Below are positions 37,109 through 45,773 of a DNA stretch of 64,000 nt, in pieces. The notes under the pieces are model-generated. The model was not told the DNA's origin and searched no databases. It saw nothing but the letters and a program-made list of their open reading frames with translations. The position numbers and the translations under genes were made by a program. Source of the stretch: CBDHCC01 sp965219235 (GTDB lineage: Bacteria; Pseudomonadota; Alphaproteobacteria; Sphingomonadales; Sphingomonadaceae). Within the stretch, counting starts at the first letter, position 1. The number at the start of each line of letters is the position of its first letter. The DNA lies in assembly GCA_965219235.1 (NCBI GenBank), contig OZ244721.1, forward strand, positions 1,674,001 to 1,738,000. The letters run 5' to 3'.

Positions 37109-38042
37109 CGCCCGTCTCCTTCGCGGACGAGATGGGATCGGGAGAGGTGGTCGGCAAGGCGGCGACGGCTTCGTCCAGCCGCGCCGCGCGCTCGCGCCAT
37201 CCGCCGTGTGTGGGGTCGCCGAACAGACCGTCGTGCGCGGGGCCGAAGCGCCGCCAGAAGCGCGCGGCGGAGGTCGGGTCGTAGCCCGCGTCGGCCAACA
37301 GCGCGACGCTCAGGCGGTCGGCCTCCTCCTCCGTGTCGCGCACCCGCGCGATGCCGGCGCGGATCGCCTGGCGGTGGGCGAGGACGATGTGCGCGAGCTC
37401 GTGCGCGACCACCGCGGCCAGCTCGGCCTCGTCCGGCACCTCCGCCAGCAGTCCCGCCGACGCCTTCAGATAGACGCCGTCGGTGCTCGCCTCCGCCCGC
37501 CGGACCCCGGTCAGCACCGCGCGCGCGCGGCAGCCGGGCGGGGGCGAGAGGCGGAGGGTCGTCGCGACGCCCGCCCGCTCGACCGTGAGCGCGAGCGCGC
37601 CGTCCGCAGCAGTCGCCTCCAGCGCATCGAGGGTCGCGGCCACGGTGGCGAAGTCCGCCCCGCCGCTCCCGCTCCTCGGCAGCGCAATGCCGTCGGCGGC
37701 GACCAGCCGGTCGTCGGCGCGCACGCCGGCGCGATCCGCCGCCGATCCGGGCACCACCGCCATCACCCCCGCCGTGTCGCCGAGCGCGAACCGAGCGCGC
37801 GCGTCGTCCCGCTCGCGCGGCGTGTACTGGTCGAGCGCGTGGATCGCCAGTCCGGTCCGCCCGACCGGGTCCGGACAGCGACGCACCGCCGCGAGCGCCA
37901 GCCGTTCGGTGACAGCCGCCAGCCGCTCGTCGAGCTGGCGCGCGGTCGCCGGCGGTCCGGCGGACCCGCTCGGCGGCGACACCCCCGCGCACCCGGCGAG
38001 CGCCAGCGCCAGAGGCAGGAGGAAGGAGACCGGGACCCGCAT
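37098..38042 (-). CDS. M48-type zinc peptidase with an N-terminal PDZ domain, lipoprotein
   Basis: 314 aa. The signal is MRVPVSFLLPLALALAGC with lipobox ALAGC. A PDZ-like region at about residues 92-125 (VMAVVPGSAADRAGVRADDRLVAADG) precedes the metalloprotease motif HELAH at 214-218. The third ligand is expected at TEEEADRLSVALLADAGYDP (238-257). Unusually, the PDZ lies before the zinc site rather than after a membrane region. Probably an envelope quality-control peptidase. It sits 12 bp downstream of glpK and overlaps msrA. Confidence 0.85.
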   Translation of the reverse strand: MRVPVSFLLPLALALAGCAGVSPPSGSAGPPATARQLDERLAAVTERLALAAVRRCPDPVGRTGLAIHALDQYTPRERDDARARFALGDTAGVMAVVPGSAADRAGVRADDRLVAADGIALPRSGSGGADFATVAATLDALEATAADGALALTVERAGVATTLRLSPPPGCRARAVLTGVRRAEASTDGVYLKASAGLLAEVPDEAELAAVVAHELAHIVLAHRQAIRAGIARVRDTEEEADRLSVALLADAGYDPTSAARFWRRFGPAHDGLFGDPTHGGWRERAARLDEAVAALPTTSPDPISSAKETGDGE

Positions 38043-38054
38043 GGCGAAGCCGCC

Positions 38055-39575
38055 CTAGCGTGCGGGGCGGGTTGTGTCGGGCGCGGCGGGGTCGGTCCCC
38101 TCCGCCGCTTCGATCACCCGTTCGACCGCCGCGCGCCACACGCCCGCCCGCGCCACGCGCGTCCCGTCCGAGCCGGTGGGAGCGAAGGTGGTCACCGTTC
38201 CCCGCATCGCCACCGCCGCGTGGGCCAGGGTCTCGAAGCGGCCGAGGCCGACCGCCGCCAGCATCGCCGCGCCCAGCGCCGTCGTCTCGGCGACCGCCGG
38301 CCGCTCGACGGGACAGCCGAGCTGGTCGGCCAGGTCCTGCGCCAGCCAGCCGTTGGCGCTCATGCCCCCGTCGATGCGCAGCGTCGCCCAGTCCACGCCG
38401 TCGGCGGCGAAGGCGCGCTGCAGGTCGGCGGTCTGCATGGTGATCGCCTCCAGCGCGGCGCGCGCCAGCTGCGCGCGGCCGGCGGCGAAGCTCAACCCCG
38501 TCATCGCGCCGCGCGCGCCCGGCCGCCACCAGGGCGCGCCCAGCCCCGCGAGCGCCGGCACCATCGTCACCCCCGCGCTGTCGGGCACCGACCGGGCGAG
38601 CGCCTCCGTCTCGGCGGCGGCGTCCACCAGCCCCCACTCGTCGCGCAGCCACTGGATCAGCGAGCCCGCCACGAAGATCGAGCCTTCCAGCGCGAAGCTC
38701 CGCCGGCCCGCCACCTGCGCCGCCACGGTGGTGAGCAGGCCGTGGTCGGATAGGCGCGGCTCCCCGCCGGTCGCGGCCAGCACGAACGCCCCGGTGCCGT
38801 AGGTCGCCTTGACCTCGCCGGGTTCCAGGCAGCCCTGCCCCACCGTGGCCGCCTGCTGGTCGCCCGCCACGCCGGCGATCGGCAGGGACGCGCCGAACAG
38901 CTCCGCCGGCGTCGTCCCCAGCTCTCCCGCGCTGTCGGTGATCGCCGGCAGCGCGGCCATCGGCACGCCCCACAGCGCGCACAGCCCCGCGTCCCAGCCG
39001 CCGGCAAGCGCCATCAGCTGCGTCCGGCTGGCGTTGGTGGCGTCGGTGATGTGGTCGCCGCCGGTCAGGTGCCACAGGAGCCAGCTGTCCACCGTGCCGA
39101 CCGCCAGCCGCTCGCCCGCCTCCGCGACGGCCGGCCAGTGATCGAGCGCCCAGGCGACCTTGCCGGCGGTGAAATAGGGGTCGAGCGGCAGGCCGGTGAG
39201 CGCGCGGACCCGTTCCCCCTCGCCGCGCTCTGTGAGCGCGCGGCACAGCGCCTCGGTGCGCCGGTCCTGCCAGACGATGGCCGGCGCCAGCGGCTCGCCG
39301 TCACGCCGGTCCCAGAACACCGCCGTCTCGCGCTGGTTGGCGAGGCCGATCGCCGCGATCCGGTCCGCGCCTCCCGCCTCCACGATCATCGCGCGCGCCG
39401 CCGCCAGCGAGCGGTCGCGGATCTCGCCCGCGTCGTGCTCGACCCAGCCGGGGCGGGGGTAGTGCTGGGTGAGCGCGTGACCCGCCTGCCCCAGCACCGC
39501 GCCGCCCGGACCGAACAGCATCGCGCGGGTGGAGGTCGTGCCCGCGTCCAGGACCAGGATCGGCCGGCCGGCCAC
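38055..39575 (-). CDS. glpK: Glycerol kinase
   Basis: FGGY-family kinase making glycerol-3-phosphate from glycerol and ATP. About 506 aa from GTG 39575; PILVLDAGTTSTRAMLF begins the ATPase fold, with IGLANQRETAVFWDRRDGEPLAPAIVWQDRRT and later VRALTGLPLDPYFTAGKVAW. The C-terminal ATP site is RIDGGMSANGWLAQDLADQLG. No glpF or glpD is beside it, so glycerol uptake and oxidation must be encoded elsewhere. Confidence 0.92.
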   Translation of the reverse strand: MAGRPILVLDAGTTSTRAMLFGPGGAVLGQAGHALTQHYPRPGWVEHDAGEIRDRSLAAARAMIVEAGGADRIAAIGLANQRETAVFWDRRDGEPLAPAIVWQDRRTEALCRALTERGEGERVRALTGLPLDPYFTAGKVAWALDHWPAVAEAGERLAVGTVDSWLLWHLTGGDHITDATNASRTQLMALAGGWDAGLCALWGVPMAALPAITDSAGELGTTPAELFGASLPIAGVAGDQQAATVGQGCLEPGEVKATYGTGAFVLAATGGEPRLSDHGLLTTVAAQVAGRRSFALEGSIFVAGSLIQWLRDEWGLVDAAAETEALARSVPDSAGVTMVPALAGLGAPWWRPGARGAMTGLSFAAGRAQLARAALEAITMQTADLQRAFAADGVDWATLRIDGGMSANGWLAQDLADQLGCPVERPAVAETTALGAAMLAAVGLGRFETLAHAAVAMRGTVTTFAPTGSDGTRVARAGVWRAAVERVIEAAEGTDPAAPDTTRPAR

Positions 39576-39580
39576 CGGGC

Positions 39581-40084
39581 TCAGGCTTCGCCAATCGTGT
39601 CGATCAGGCCGGCGGCCATGGCGTCGCCCGGAGACTTGCCGCCCCACAGGACGAACTGGAACACCGGGAAGAACCGCTCGCACTCGTCCAACGCGGTGTC
39701 GACCAGCGTGGCCGCCAGCGCGACGGAGAGCGGCGGGTCGCCGCCCTCGTCCACCGGCACGGCATGGCGGAACAGCACCGTGCCGGTCGTCGACCAGAGC
39801 TCGAAATGGCCCAGCCACAGCTGCTCGTTGGCCAGGCTCAGCGTCTCCCACACGCGGGCGCGCTGGTCGTCGCCGACGGTGATGCCGGGAAAGGCGAGCA
39901 GCTGGAAGGCGCGGTCGTCGGGCCGCCAGAGGATGCGGAGCTCCACCTCCCCCCACGATCCCTCCCCGGTCGCCACGATCTCGTCGTCGCCCGCGCGCTC
40001 GTGGCTCCAGCCGTGCGCGGCGAACAGCGTCTGGAAGGTCTCGAGCGGCCAGCCGCCGTCGGTGCTATCGGAATGGGTGTCCAT
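39581..40084 (-). CDS. YbjN domain-containing protein
   Basis: 167 aa, no signal peptide. The fold has the alternating strands of YbjN/chaperone-type proteins: HSHERAGDDEIVA..., LQLLAFPGITVGDDQRARVWETLSLAN and VLFRHAVPVDEGG. YbjN proteins influence motility and stress in E. coli, but the biochemical role is unclear. It precedes glpK by 5 bp. Confidence 0.75.
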   Translation of the reverse strand: MDTHSDSTDGGWPLETFQTLFAAHGWSHERAGDDEIVATGEGSWGEVELRILWRPDDRAFQLLAFPGITVGDDQRARVWETLSLANEQLWLGHFELWSTTGTVLFRHAVPVDEGGDPPLSVALAATLVDTALDECERFFPVFQFVLWGGKSPGDAMAAGLIDTIGEA

Positions 40085-40134
40085 CGGCGCCGACTCTGAC
40101 GGGGCGTGGAGCGAAGGGCAAGGTCGCGCACCAT

Positions 40135-40160
40135 CCTCCCCTCCCTGCAGGGAGGGGAAA
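40135..40160. repeat. Simple hairpin repeat (CCCTCC type)
   Basis: CCTCCCCTCCCTGCAGGGAGGGGAA: a stem of about 9 bp around TGCA, matching the hairpin core of the dispersed repeat family. It sits between the ubiK 3' end and the YbjN promoter. Confidence 0.6.
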
Positions 40161-40448
40161 TCAGGGGTGTGTCGCGCCGGGCTTCAGCGGTTCGGCGCCC
40201 GCGGCGCTCGACTGGCCGTCCAGCGCGTCCAGGCGCGCCTTGAGCCGCTCGGCGTCCTCCCGCGCGCGCTCCGCCATCGCCTTCACCGCCTCGAACTCGT
40301 CGCGCGACACCGCGTCCTCGCCACCCAGCCAGTCGCGCATCCGCGTGCGCATCGCCGCCTCGCCCTCCCGGCCCATGCCCGCGAGCGTGCCGGCCGCGCC
40401 GTTCAGCACCTTGGCCAGATCCTCGAAAAAGCGGTTGTCGGACTGCAT
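40161..40448 (-). CDS. ubiK: UbiK/BMFP domain accessory factor
   Basis: 95 aa, a coiled-coil-forming protein of the YqiC/UbiK type that aids ubiquinone biosynthesis and membrane fusion. Starts at MQSDNRFFEDLAKVLNGAAG, with the central helix MRTRMRDWLGGEDAVSRDEFEAVKAMAERAREDAERL. Length is normal for the family. TspO lies upstream. Confidence 0.85.
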   Translation of the reverse strand: MQSDNRFFEDLAKVLNGAAGTLAGMGREGEAAMRTRMRDWLGGEDAVSRDEFEAVKAMAERAREDAERLKARLDALDGQSSAAGAEPLKPGATHP

Positions 40449-40464
40449 GGCGCTCTCCTTGTTG

Positions 40465-41013
40465 TCAGCGGACGAGGTGGGTCCGCGCGGTGCCGGGCAC
40501 AAGGGTCTCGCCATCGGGGTTCAGCCGGTCGATGCCCAGGTTGAGCGCGCCCGCGTAGCACAGCCAGGCGAGATAGGGCACCATCAGCCACCCCGCCGTG
40601 CGCCGGATGCGCCCGAAGACGACGCTGGCGGCGACCGCCAGCGCCAGCGTGGCGGCCAGCACCCACACGCTGGCGGACACCAGGTGCCAGGCGAAGAACA
40701 CCGGCGACCAGGCGAGGTTCGCCGTCAGCTGGAGCGAGAACAGCGCCACCGCCCACTCGCGCCCGTGCGACCCGCTCGCCGACAGCACCAAGGCCAGCGC
40801 CACCCCCTGCAGGGCGTAGAGCACACCCCAGGCGATCGGGAAGACCCATCCGGGCGGCGTCAGCGGCGGCTTGGCCAGCATCGCGTACCACGGCCCCCCG
40901 TTGCCCGAGACCTGCCCGGACAGGAAGCCGAGCAGCAGCACGAGCGGCACGCACACCACGATCCAGCGGATCAGCGACGCGCGCAGCTGAGCGGGAGAGG
41001 CCAGTCCGTTCAT
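40465..41013 (-). CDS. tspO: TspO/MBR family protein
   Basis: 182 aa with five membrane helices. TspO hallmarks are GGPWYAMLAKPPLTPPGWVFP, IAWGVLYALQGVALALV and NLAWSPVFFAWH, then the final YLAWLCYAGALNLGIDRLNPD. In alphaproteobacteria TspO binds porphyrins and modulates tetrapyrrole and oxygen-responsive pigment genes, of interest next to carotenoid producers, although it is far from the crt genes. Confidence 0.93.
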   Translation of the reverse strand: MNGLASPAQLRASLIRWIVVCVPLVLLLGFLSGQVSGNGGPWYAMLAKPPLTPPGWVFPIAWGVLYALQGVALALVLSASGSHGREWAVALFSLQLTANLAWSPVFFAWHLVSASVWVLAATLALAVAASVVFGRIRRTAGWLMVPYLAWLCYAGALNLGIDRLNPDGETLVPGTARTHLVR

Positions 41014-41025
41014 CCGGCCCCGGCT

Positions 41026-41772
41026 TTAGGAAAGCGGCCGCGTCGCCGCAACGAGGAACTCGCGATTGCCCGCCGGTCCCTCGATCGGGCTCTCGACGGT
41101 GCCGTCCACCCGCCAGCCGATCGAGCCCAGCCACGCGACCGCGCCGTCCAGCGCCCGCGCGCGGGCCTCCGGATCGCGCACCACGCCGCCCTTGCCGACA
41201 TCGGCGGGCGAGAGTTCGAACTGCGGCTTGACCAGCGCCACCAGACGCGCGCCGGCCCTGGCGAAGCCGAGCGGTAGAGGCAGCACCTTGGCCAGGCCGA
41301 TGAAGCTCGCGTCGCACACCACCAGGTCGACCGGCTCCGGGATGTGGTCGGCCGTCAGCCGACGGGCCGACAGCCGTTCCAGCACCACCACCCGCTCGTC
41401 GGCGCGCAGCCGCCAGGCGAGCTGATTGGTGCCGGAATCCACCGCGTAAACCCGCGCCGCGCCGCGCGTCAGCAGCACGTCGGTGAAGCCGCCGGTGGAC
41501 GAGCCGACGTCGATCGCCACCGCCCCGACCGGCTCGATCCCGAACCGATCGAGCGCGTGCGCCAGCTTCACCCCGCCGCGCGACACCCACGGATGGTCGC
41601 GCCCGCGCACCTCCAGCGCGGTGTCGGCGGCGATCGCGTGACCCGGCTTGGCGACCCTCGCCTCACCCGCGAACACCACGCCCGCCAGGACCAGCGCCTG
41701 CGCCCGCGCCCGGCTCTCCGCCAGGCCCCGCTCCACGAGCAGCTGGTCGACGCGGATCCTGCGGGTGGGCAT
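41026..41772 (-). CDS. tlyA: TlyA family rRNA methyltransferase / hemolysin
   Basis: 248 aa. An N-terminal S4 RNA-binding domain (RIRVDQLLVERGLAESRARAQALVLAG) is followed by an FtsJ-like SAM fold with AIDVGSSTGGFTDVLLTRGAARVYAVDSG and the K-D-E type motif HIPEPVDLVVCDASFIGLAKVL. TlyA methylates 2'-O positions of rRNA and sensitises to capreomycin in mycobacteria. The N-terminal SAM start lies at about residue 87. Confidence 0.93.
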   Translation of the reverse strand: MPTRRIRVDQLLVERGLAESRARAQALVLAGVVFAGEARVAKPGHAIAADTALEVRGRDHPWVSRGGVKLAHALDRFGIEPVGAVAIDVGSSTGGFTDVLLTRGAARVYAVDSGTNQLAWRLRADERVVVLERLSARRLTADHIPEPVDLVVCDASFIGLAKVLPLPLGFARAGARLVALVKPQFELSPADVGKGGVVRDPEARARALDGAVAWLGSIGWRVDGTVESPIEGPAGNREFLVAATRPLS

Positions 41773-41830
41773 GGGGGATGACTAGGCCCGCGCGGCCCGC
41801 GTCGCCAGAGGCGGCCGCCGCGCAGCGGGG

Positions 41831-42499
41831 ATGGACGAAGCGGTCGCAGCTCCTACACTCCCGCGGATGGCCGAGGACCCCACCGACACCGCGTCCGGAA
41901 CGGCGCCCCTCGCTCCCGACCGGCTCGCCGCCTTCACCGACGGGGTGCTGGCGATCGTCATCACCATCTCGGTGCTGCAACTGAATGTGCCGCAGGGCGC
42001 GTCGCTGTCGGCGCTCGCCGCCGACGCGCCGATCTTCGTCGCCTATGCGCTCTCCTTCCTCAACATCGGCATCTACTGGAACAACCACCACCACCTGTTC
42101 CGCCTGACCGAGAGCATCGACGGGGCGGTCATGTGGGCGAACCTCGTGCTGCTGTTCTGGCTGTCGCTCATCCCCTTCGCGGTGCGTTGGATCGGGGAGG
42201 CGGGGCTGGCGCGCGAGCCGGTCGCCGCCTACGGCCTGGTGCTGACCGCGGCCGCATTGTCCTACTCGCTGATGGTGCGCGCGATCACGCGCTGCGACCG
42301 GCGCAATGCGGAGGTCTCCGACGCGATCGGCGGCGACCGCAAGGGCCTGGCGTCGCTGGCACTCTATGTCGCCGCGACGGCGCTCGCCTGGTGGTGGCCG
42401 ATCTGGGGGTTCGCGGCGTATTTCGTGGTGTCTCTGGTGTGGCTGATCCCAGACCGCCGCATCTCGGCGCGGCTGGAGGGGCGGACGGACGCGCGCTAG
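41831..42499 (+). CDS. TMEM175/DUF1211 family potassium channel-like membrane protein
   Basis: 222 aa; another start at 41867 would still give a full domain. The TMEM175 signature FTDGVLAIVITISVLQLNVP is at about residue 36, followed by YALSFLNIGIYWNNHHHLFRL. Six helices are expected. Bacterial TMEM175 proteins form K+ channels. It diverges from tlyA with a small gap. Confidence 0.85.
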   Translation: MDEAVAAPTLPRMAEDPTDTASGTAPLAPDRLAAFTDGVLAIVITISVLQLNVPQGASLSALAADAPIFVAYALSFLNIGIYWNNHHHLFRLTESIDGAVMWANLVLLFWLSLIPFAVRWIGEAGLAREPVAAYGLVLTAAALSYSLMVRAITRCDRRNAEVSDAIGGDRKGLASLALYVAATALAWWWPIWGFAAYFVVSLVWLIPDRRISARLEGRTDAR

Positions 42500-42577
42500 G
42501 CACGTCGGCCTTTGGAGAGACCGGATCATCCCCCTCCGCCCTTGCCAAATCCCCCCCCCTCCGCCACGGCGTCGCCC

Positions 42578-43600
42578 GTGAGCGGCACCGTGACCCCCCT
42601 GCCCCGCGGCCGCCGGGCCGCTCCTCCCACGCTCGCCCCCCTCCTGTCGCTGACCGCCGACGACATGAACGCGGTCAACGCCGTCATCCTGGAGCGGATG
42701 CTCTCGCGCATCCCGCTGATCCCGGAACTCGCCGGCCATCTGATCGCGAGCGGCGGCAAGCGCTTGCGCCCCATGCTGACGCTGGCCTGCGCCCGGCTGC
42801 TCGACTATCCGGGCACGCGCCAGCACAAGCTGGCCGCCGCGGTCGAGTTCATCCACACCGCCACGCTGCTCCACGACGATGTCGTGGACGGCTCCGACCT
42901 CCGCCGAGGCCGGCGGACCGCCAACCACATCTGGGGCAATCCGGCGAGCGTGCTGGTCGGCGACTTCCTGTTCTCCCGCTCCTTCGAGCTGATGGTGGAG
43001 GACGGGTCGCTGAAAGTGCTCAAGATCCTGTCGGGCGCGAGCGCGGTGATCGCGGAGGGCGAGGTGGACCAGCTGACCGCGCAGCGCCAGATCGGCACCG
43101 ACGAGGACACCTACCTTCAGATCATCGGCGCCAAGACCGCCGCGCTGTTCGCCGCCGCCAGCCGCATCGCCGCCGTCATCGCCGAGCGGCCGGAGGCTGA
43201 CGAGCTGGCGCTCGACGCCTTCGGACGCAATCTGGGCGTCGCCTTCCAGCTCGTCGACGACGCGATCGACTATGCCTCCGACGAGGCCACGATGGGCAAG
43301 GACGTGGGCGACGATTTCCGCGACGGCAAGGTGACGCTGCCCGTGATCCTGGCCCATGCGCGCGGGTCGGAGGCGGACCGCGCCTTCTGGCGCGCCGCCA
43401 TGCTCGGCCAGCGCGCGGGCGAGGCCGACCTGGCGCACGCCCAGTCGCTGCTCGCGGCCACCAACGCCGTCCCCGACACGCTGGCCCGCGCCCGCCATTA
43501 CGCGGAGCGCGCCAAGGACGTGCTGAGCCGCTTTCCCGACGGCGAGGCCCGCGCGGCGCTGCGCGAGGCGGCGGAGTTCGCGGTGGAGCGGGCGTATTAG
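42578..43600 (+). CDS. ispB: Polyprenyl diphosphate synthase (octaprenyl/decaprenyl type)
   Basis: About 340 aa for ubiquinone side-chain synthesis. I prefer GTG 42578 because a family-typical start TPLPRGRRAAPPTLAPLLSLTADDMNAVN follows; a TTG at 42512 opens the same frame earlier and GTG 42590 is a third choice. The first Asp-rich motif is LLHDDVVDGSDLRRG, and the second is LVDDAIDYASD. The product length is inferred from sequence resemblance to IspB, as chain length cannot be read directly. Confidence 0.92.
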   Translation: MSGTVTPLPRGRRAAPPTLAPLLSLTADDMNAVNAVILERMLSRIPLIPELAGHLIASGGKRLRPMLTLACARLLDYPGTRQHKLAAAVEFIHTATLLHDDVVDGSDLRRGRRTANHIWGNPASVLVGDFLFSRSFELMVEDGSLKVLKILSGASAVIAEGEVDQLTAQRQIGTDEDTYLQIIGAKTAALFAAASRIAAVIAERPEADELALDAFGRNLGVAFQLVDDAIDYASDEATMGKDVGDDFRDGKVTLPVILAHARGSEADRAFWRAAMLGQRAGEADLAHAQSLLAATNAVPDTLARARHYAERAKDVLSRFPDGEARAALREAAEFAVERAY

Positions 43601-43644
43601 CGGACCGCCCTTGCCGCGGAGGCCCGCCAAGTCTCCACTGTGCC

Positions 43645-43730
43645 CCCGCGTAGGCGGGGGTCCAGCGGCTCCACTCCGGCCAGTCGTTTGATCACCATCG
43701 CGTCGCCCCCTGGACCCCCGCCTACGCGGG
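43645..43730. repeat. Inverted repeat (CCCGCGTAGGCGGGGGTCCA type)
   Basis: The arms CCCGCGTAGGCGGGGGTCCA (43645-43664) and TGGACCCCCGCCTACGCGGG (43711-43730) are exact reverse complements (20 bp), with a 46-bp centre. It lies between ispB and the hydrolase gene. It resembles a short dispersed inverted repeat seen in sphingomonads, with no transposase. Confidence 0.75.
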
Positions 43731-43799
43731 GATACGATTCCTTTTATCCGGAAACGGCGCCAACGTGGCCGCCAGTGCCGTGAAAAGCAGGAGACTCCC

Positions 43800-44723
43800 G
43801 TGATCCGATCCTTCGCCCCCGCCCTGACCTGCGCCCTGCCCCTCGCCTTCGCCGGCTGCGCCAGCGCCACCGTGGGCGATGGCGCGGCCGCGATCAGCTC
43901 CACCTCCCAGGCGTTCCAGTCGGATCGCATCGATGTCACCGTGGTGGGCGAGGGGCCGGACGTGGTGCTGGTGCCCGGCCTGTCGTCCTCGCCCGGCCAC
44001 GCCTGGGCGAGCACGGTGGAGGCCGTGCCGGGCTATCGCTACCACCTGGTGCAGGTGAAGGGCTTCGCCGGCTCGGATGCGGAGGCGAACGCGAGCGGGC
44101 CGGTCGCGTCGCCCGTGGCCGAGGAGATCGCGCGCTACATCCGCGTCGCGGGGCTCAAACGGCCGGCGCTGGTCGGCCACTCGATGGGCGGCGCGATCGG
44201 ACTGATGGTCGCCGCCCGCCACCCGGACGCGATCGGCCGGCTGATGGTCGTGGATGCGGCACCGTTCTTGGGCATCTTCTTCGGCCCGGACGCGACCGTG
44301 GAGTCGGTGGGGCCGATCGCGGACCGGATCCGCGCCGCGATGGCCGCCCCCTCCACTCCCGAAGGCGAAGCGACGCTGGAGCAGACGATCGACGGCATGG
44401 TGAACACCGCCGCCGCCCGCCCGGCCCTCCTCGCGGACGCCCGCGCGAGCGACCGGGCGACCACCGCCAACGCCTATTACGAGCTGCTCACGACCGACCT
44501 CCGGCCGGAGCTGGCGCGGATCACCGTGCCCACGACCGTACTGTATGTCCGTCCCCACGGCCTGCCCATCACCGACGCGCAGGCCGACGCCACCTACGGT
44601 CAACTCTATGCCACCCTGCCGAACGTCACCCTGATCCGTGTGCCGGACAGCGCGCACTTCATCCAAATCGACGCTTCCGATCGGTTCCGCAGCGAGCTTC
44701 GCACCTTCCTCGGCGCACGCTGA
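43800..44723 (+). CDS. Alpha/beta hydrolase lipoprotein
   Basis: 307 aa from GTG 43800. The N-terminus has lipobox LAFAGC at residue 20. The nucleophile elbow is GHSMGG, with Ser at 128; the catalytic His is expected in PDSAHFIQID near the C-terminus. Hydrolase fold is complete. Substrate unknown. Secreted or lipid-anchored hydrolases of this type often act on esters or lactones. Confidence 0.85.
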   Translation: MIRSFAPALTCALPLAFAGCASATVGDGAAAISSTSQAFQSDRIDVTVVGEGPDVVLVPGLSSSPGHAWASTVEAVPGYRYHLVQVKGFAGSDAEANASGPVASPVAEEIARYIRVAGLKRPALVGHSMGGAIGLMVAARHPDAIGRLMVVDAAPFLGIFFGPDATVESVGPIADRIRAAMAAPSTPEGEATLEQTIDGMVNTAAARPALLADARASDRATTANAYYELLTTDLRPELARITVPTTVLYVRPHGLPITDAQADATYGQLYATLPNVTLIRVPDSAHFIQIDASDRFRSELRTFLGAR

Positions 44724-44764
44724 ACCGGCTTGACCCGCCCGGCCGCCCGCGCCACCTGATCGCC

Positions 44765-45043
44765 ATGCCCGCCCGCATCTACTTCAAGCCGAAATCGACC
44801 ATGCAGTCCGGGGTGCGTGGACTGGCCGCGTGGGTGCTCGACTTCGAGAAGTCGGAGGCCCGGGTGCCCGATCCGCTGATGGGCTGGTCGGGATCGGGCG
44901 ACACCCAGCGGCAGGTGCGGCTCACCTTTCCCACGGCCGAGGCGGCGCAGGCGTACGCGGACGCGCACGGCATCGACTATCACCTGATCCCGACGCCCCC
45001 CAAGACGCTGAAGATCCAGGCCTACGCCGACAACTTCAAGTAG
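44765..45043 (+). CDS. NDUFS4-like NADH dehydrogenase accessory subunit (ETC complex I)
   Basis: 92 aa, start MPARIYFKPKSTMQSG. The NDUFS4 pattern WVLDFEKSEARVPDPLMGWSGSGDT and the R...LTFPTAEAAQAYAD stretch are typical of the alphaproteobacterial and mitochondrial subunit. No other nuo gene is here. Members stabilise complex I; the substrate for phosphorylation found in mitochondria is not relevant. It ends just before a repeat. Confidence 0.88.
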   Translation: MPARIYFKPKSTMQSGVRGLAAWVLDFEKSEARVPDPLMGWSGSGDTQRQVRLTFPTAEAAQAYADAHGIDYHLIPTPPKTLKIQAYADNFK

Positions 45044-45070
45044 GAGTCCTGGGCCGGGCGAACCGCACCA

Positions 45071-45206
45071 CCCCCTCTCCCGGGGGGAGAGGGAGGGACC
45101 CGCCCGCGTGAGCGGGTGGGAGGGTGAGGGTGATCGGATGGAGAGATCGTCACCCTCACCCTTCCGGCGCTTCGCGCCTCCCTCCCTCTCCCGGCGGGAG
45201 AGGGAA
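45071..45206. repeat. Composite hairpin repeat before the NUDIX gene
   Basis: Left unit CCCCTCTCCCGGGGGGAGAGGGAGGG with CCGCCCGCGTGAGCGGGTGGGA; right unit inverted, CCCTCACCCTTCCGGCGCTTCGCGC...CCTCTCCCGGCGGGAGAGGG. A member of the dispersed family, in the 200-bp gap between the convergent NDUFS4-like and NUDIX genes, where a terminator would be expected. Confidence 0.72.
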
Positions 45207-45245
45207 ACACGCCGCACTTCCGTCAACTTCGTCATCTTCAGGGCA

Positions 45246-45773
45246 TCATGCTCGGCCCAGCAGGGCGCCGCCGATCAGCGCCAGCAGCTTCACGTCCACC
45301 GCCACCCCGGCGGCGCGGCGTTCCGCGATGAAGCCGTCGATCCCGGCCAGCGGCACGCGATGGACCGCGATGTCCTCGCCCCCCACGCCCCCGCCTTCGC
45401 CCACCCGCGCGAGGTCCGTCGCGCGGAACAGGGTGCAGCGTTCGGCCGTCAGGCCGGGCGAGGAGGAGAAGCCGCCGATCCGCTCCAGGCCCCCGGCGCG
45501 CCAGCCCGTCTCCTCCTCCAGCTCGCGCGCGGCCGCCGCCTCCTCCGCCTCGCCGGCCACATCGTCGCCGACCAGCCCGGCGGGCAGTTCCAGCGAGCGC
45601 GCATCGATCGGCGGCCGGTGCTGTTCGATCAGGAGCACATGGCGCCCATCCGGGCCGTCGTCGATCGCCAGCACGACCACCACGCCGAGCCCGCCGGGCC
45701 GCGCGGCGTATTCCCACCCGTCGCGTTCCCGAACCTCCAGGAAGCGGCCGCGCCACAGCGCCTCCCCGCTCAC
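45246..45773 (-). CDS. NUDIX hydrolase (ADP-ribose pyrophosphatase type)
   Basis: About 175 aa from GTG 45773, overlapping the stop of the upstream TPM gene by 4 bp. The NUDIX box is GDDVAGEAEEAAAARELEEETGW, with the full G-x5-E-x7-REL-x-EE-x-G pattern. The upstream fold with VLLIEQHRPPIDARSLELPAGLV fits ADP-ribose or related nucleotide-sugar pyrophosphatases. Exact substrate is inferred. Confidence 0.87.
   Translation of the reverse strand: MSGEALWRGRFLEVRERDGWEYAARPGGLGVVVVLAIDDGPDGRHVLLIEQHRPPIDARSLELPAGLVGDDVAGEAEEAAAARELEEETGWRAGGLERIGGFSSSPGLTAERCTLFRATDLARVGEGGGVGGEDIAVHRVPLAGIDGFIAERRAAGVAVDVKLLALIGGALLGRA

Noticed and set aside
41663..44014. A 783-codon minus-strand frame
   Set aside because: Antisense to ispB and TMEM175 genes; no recognisable domain.
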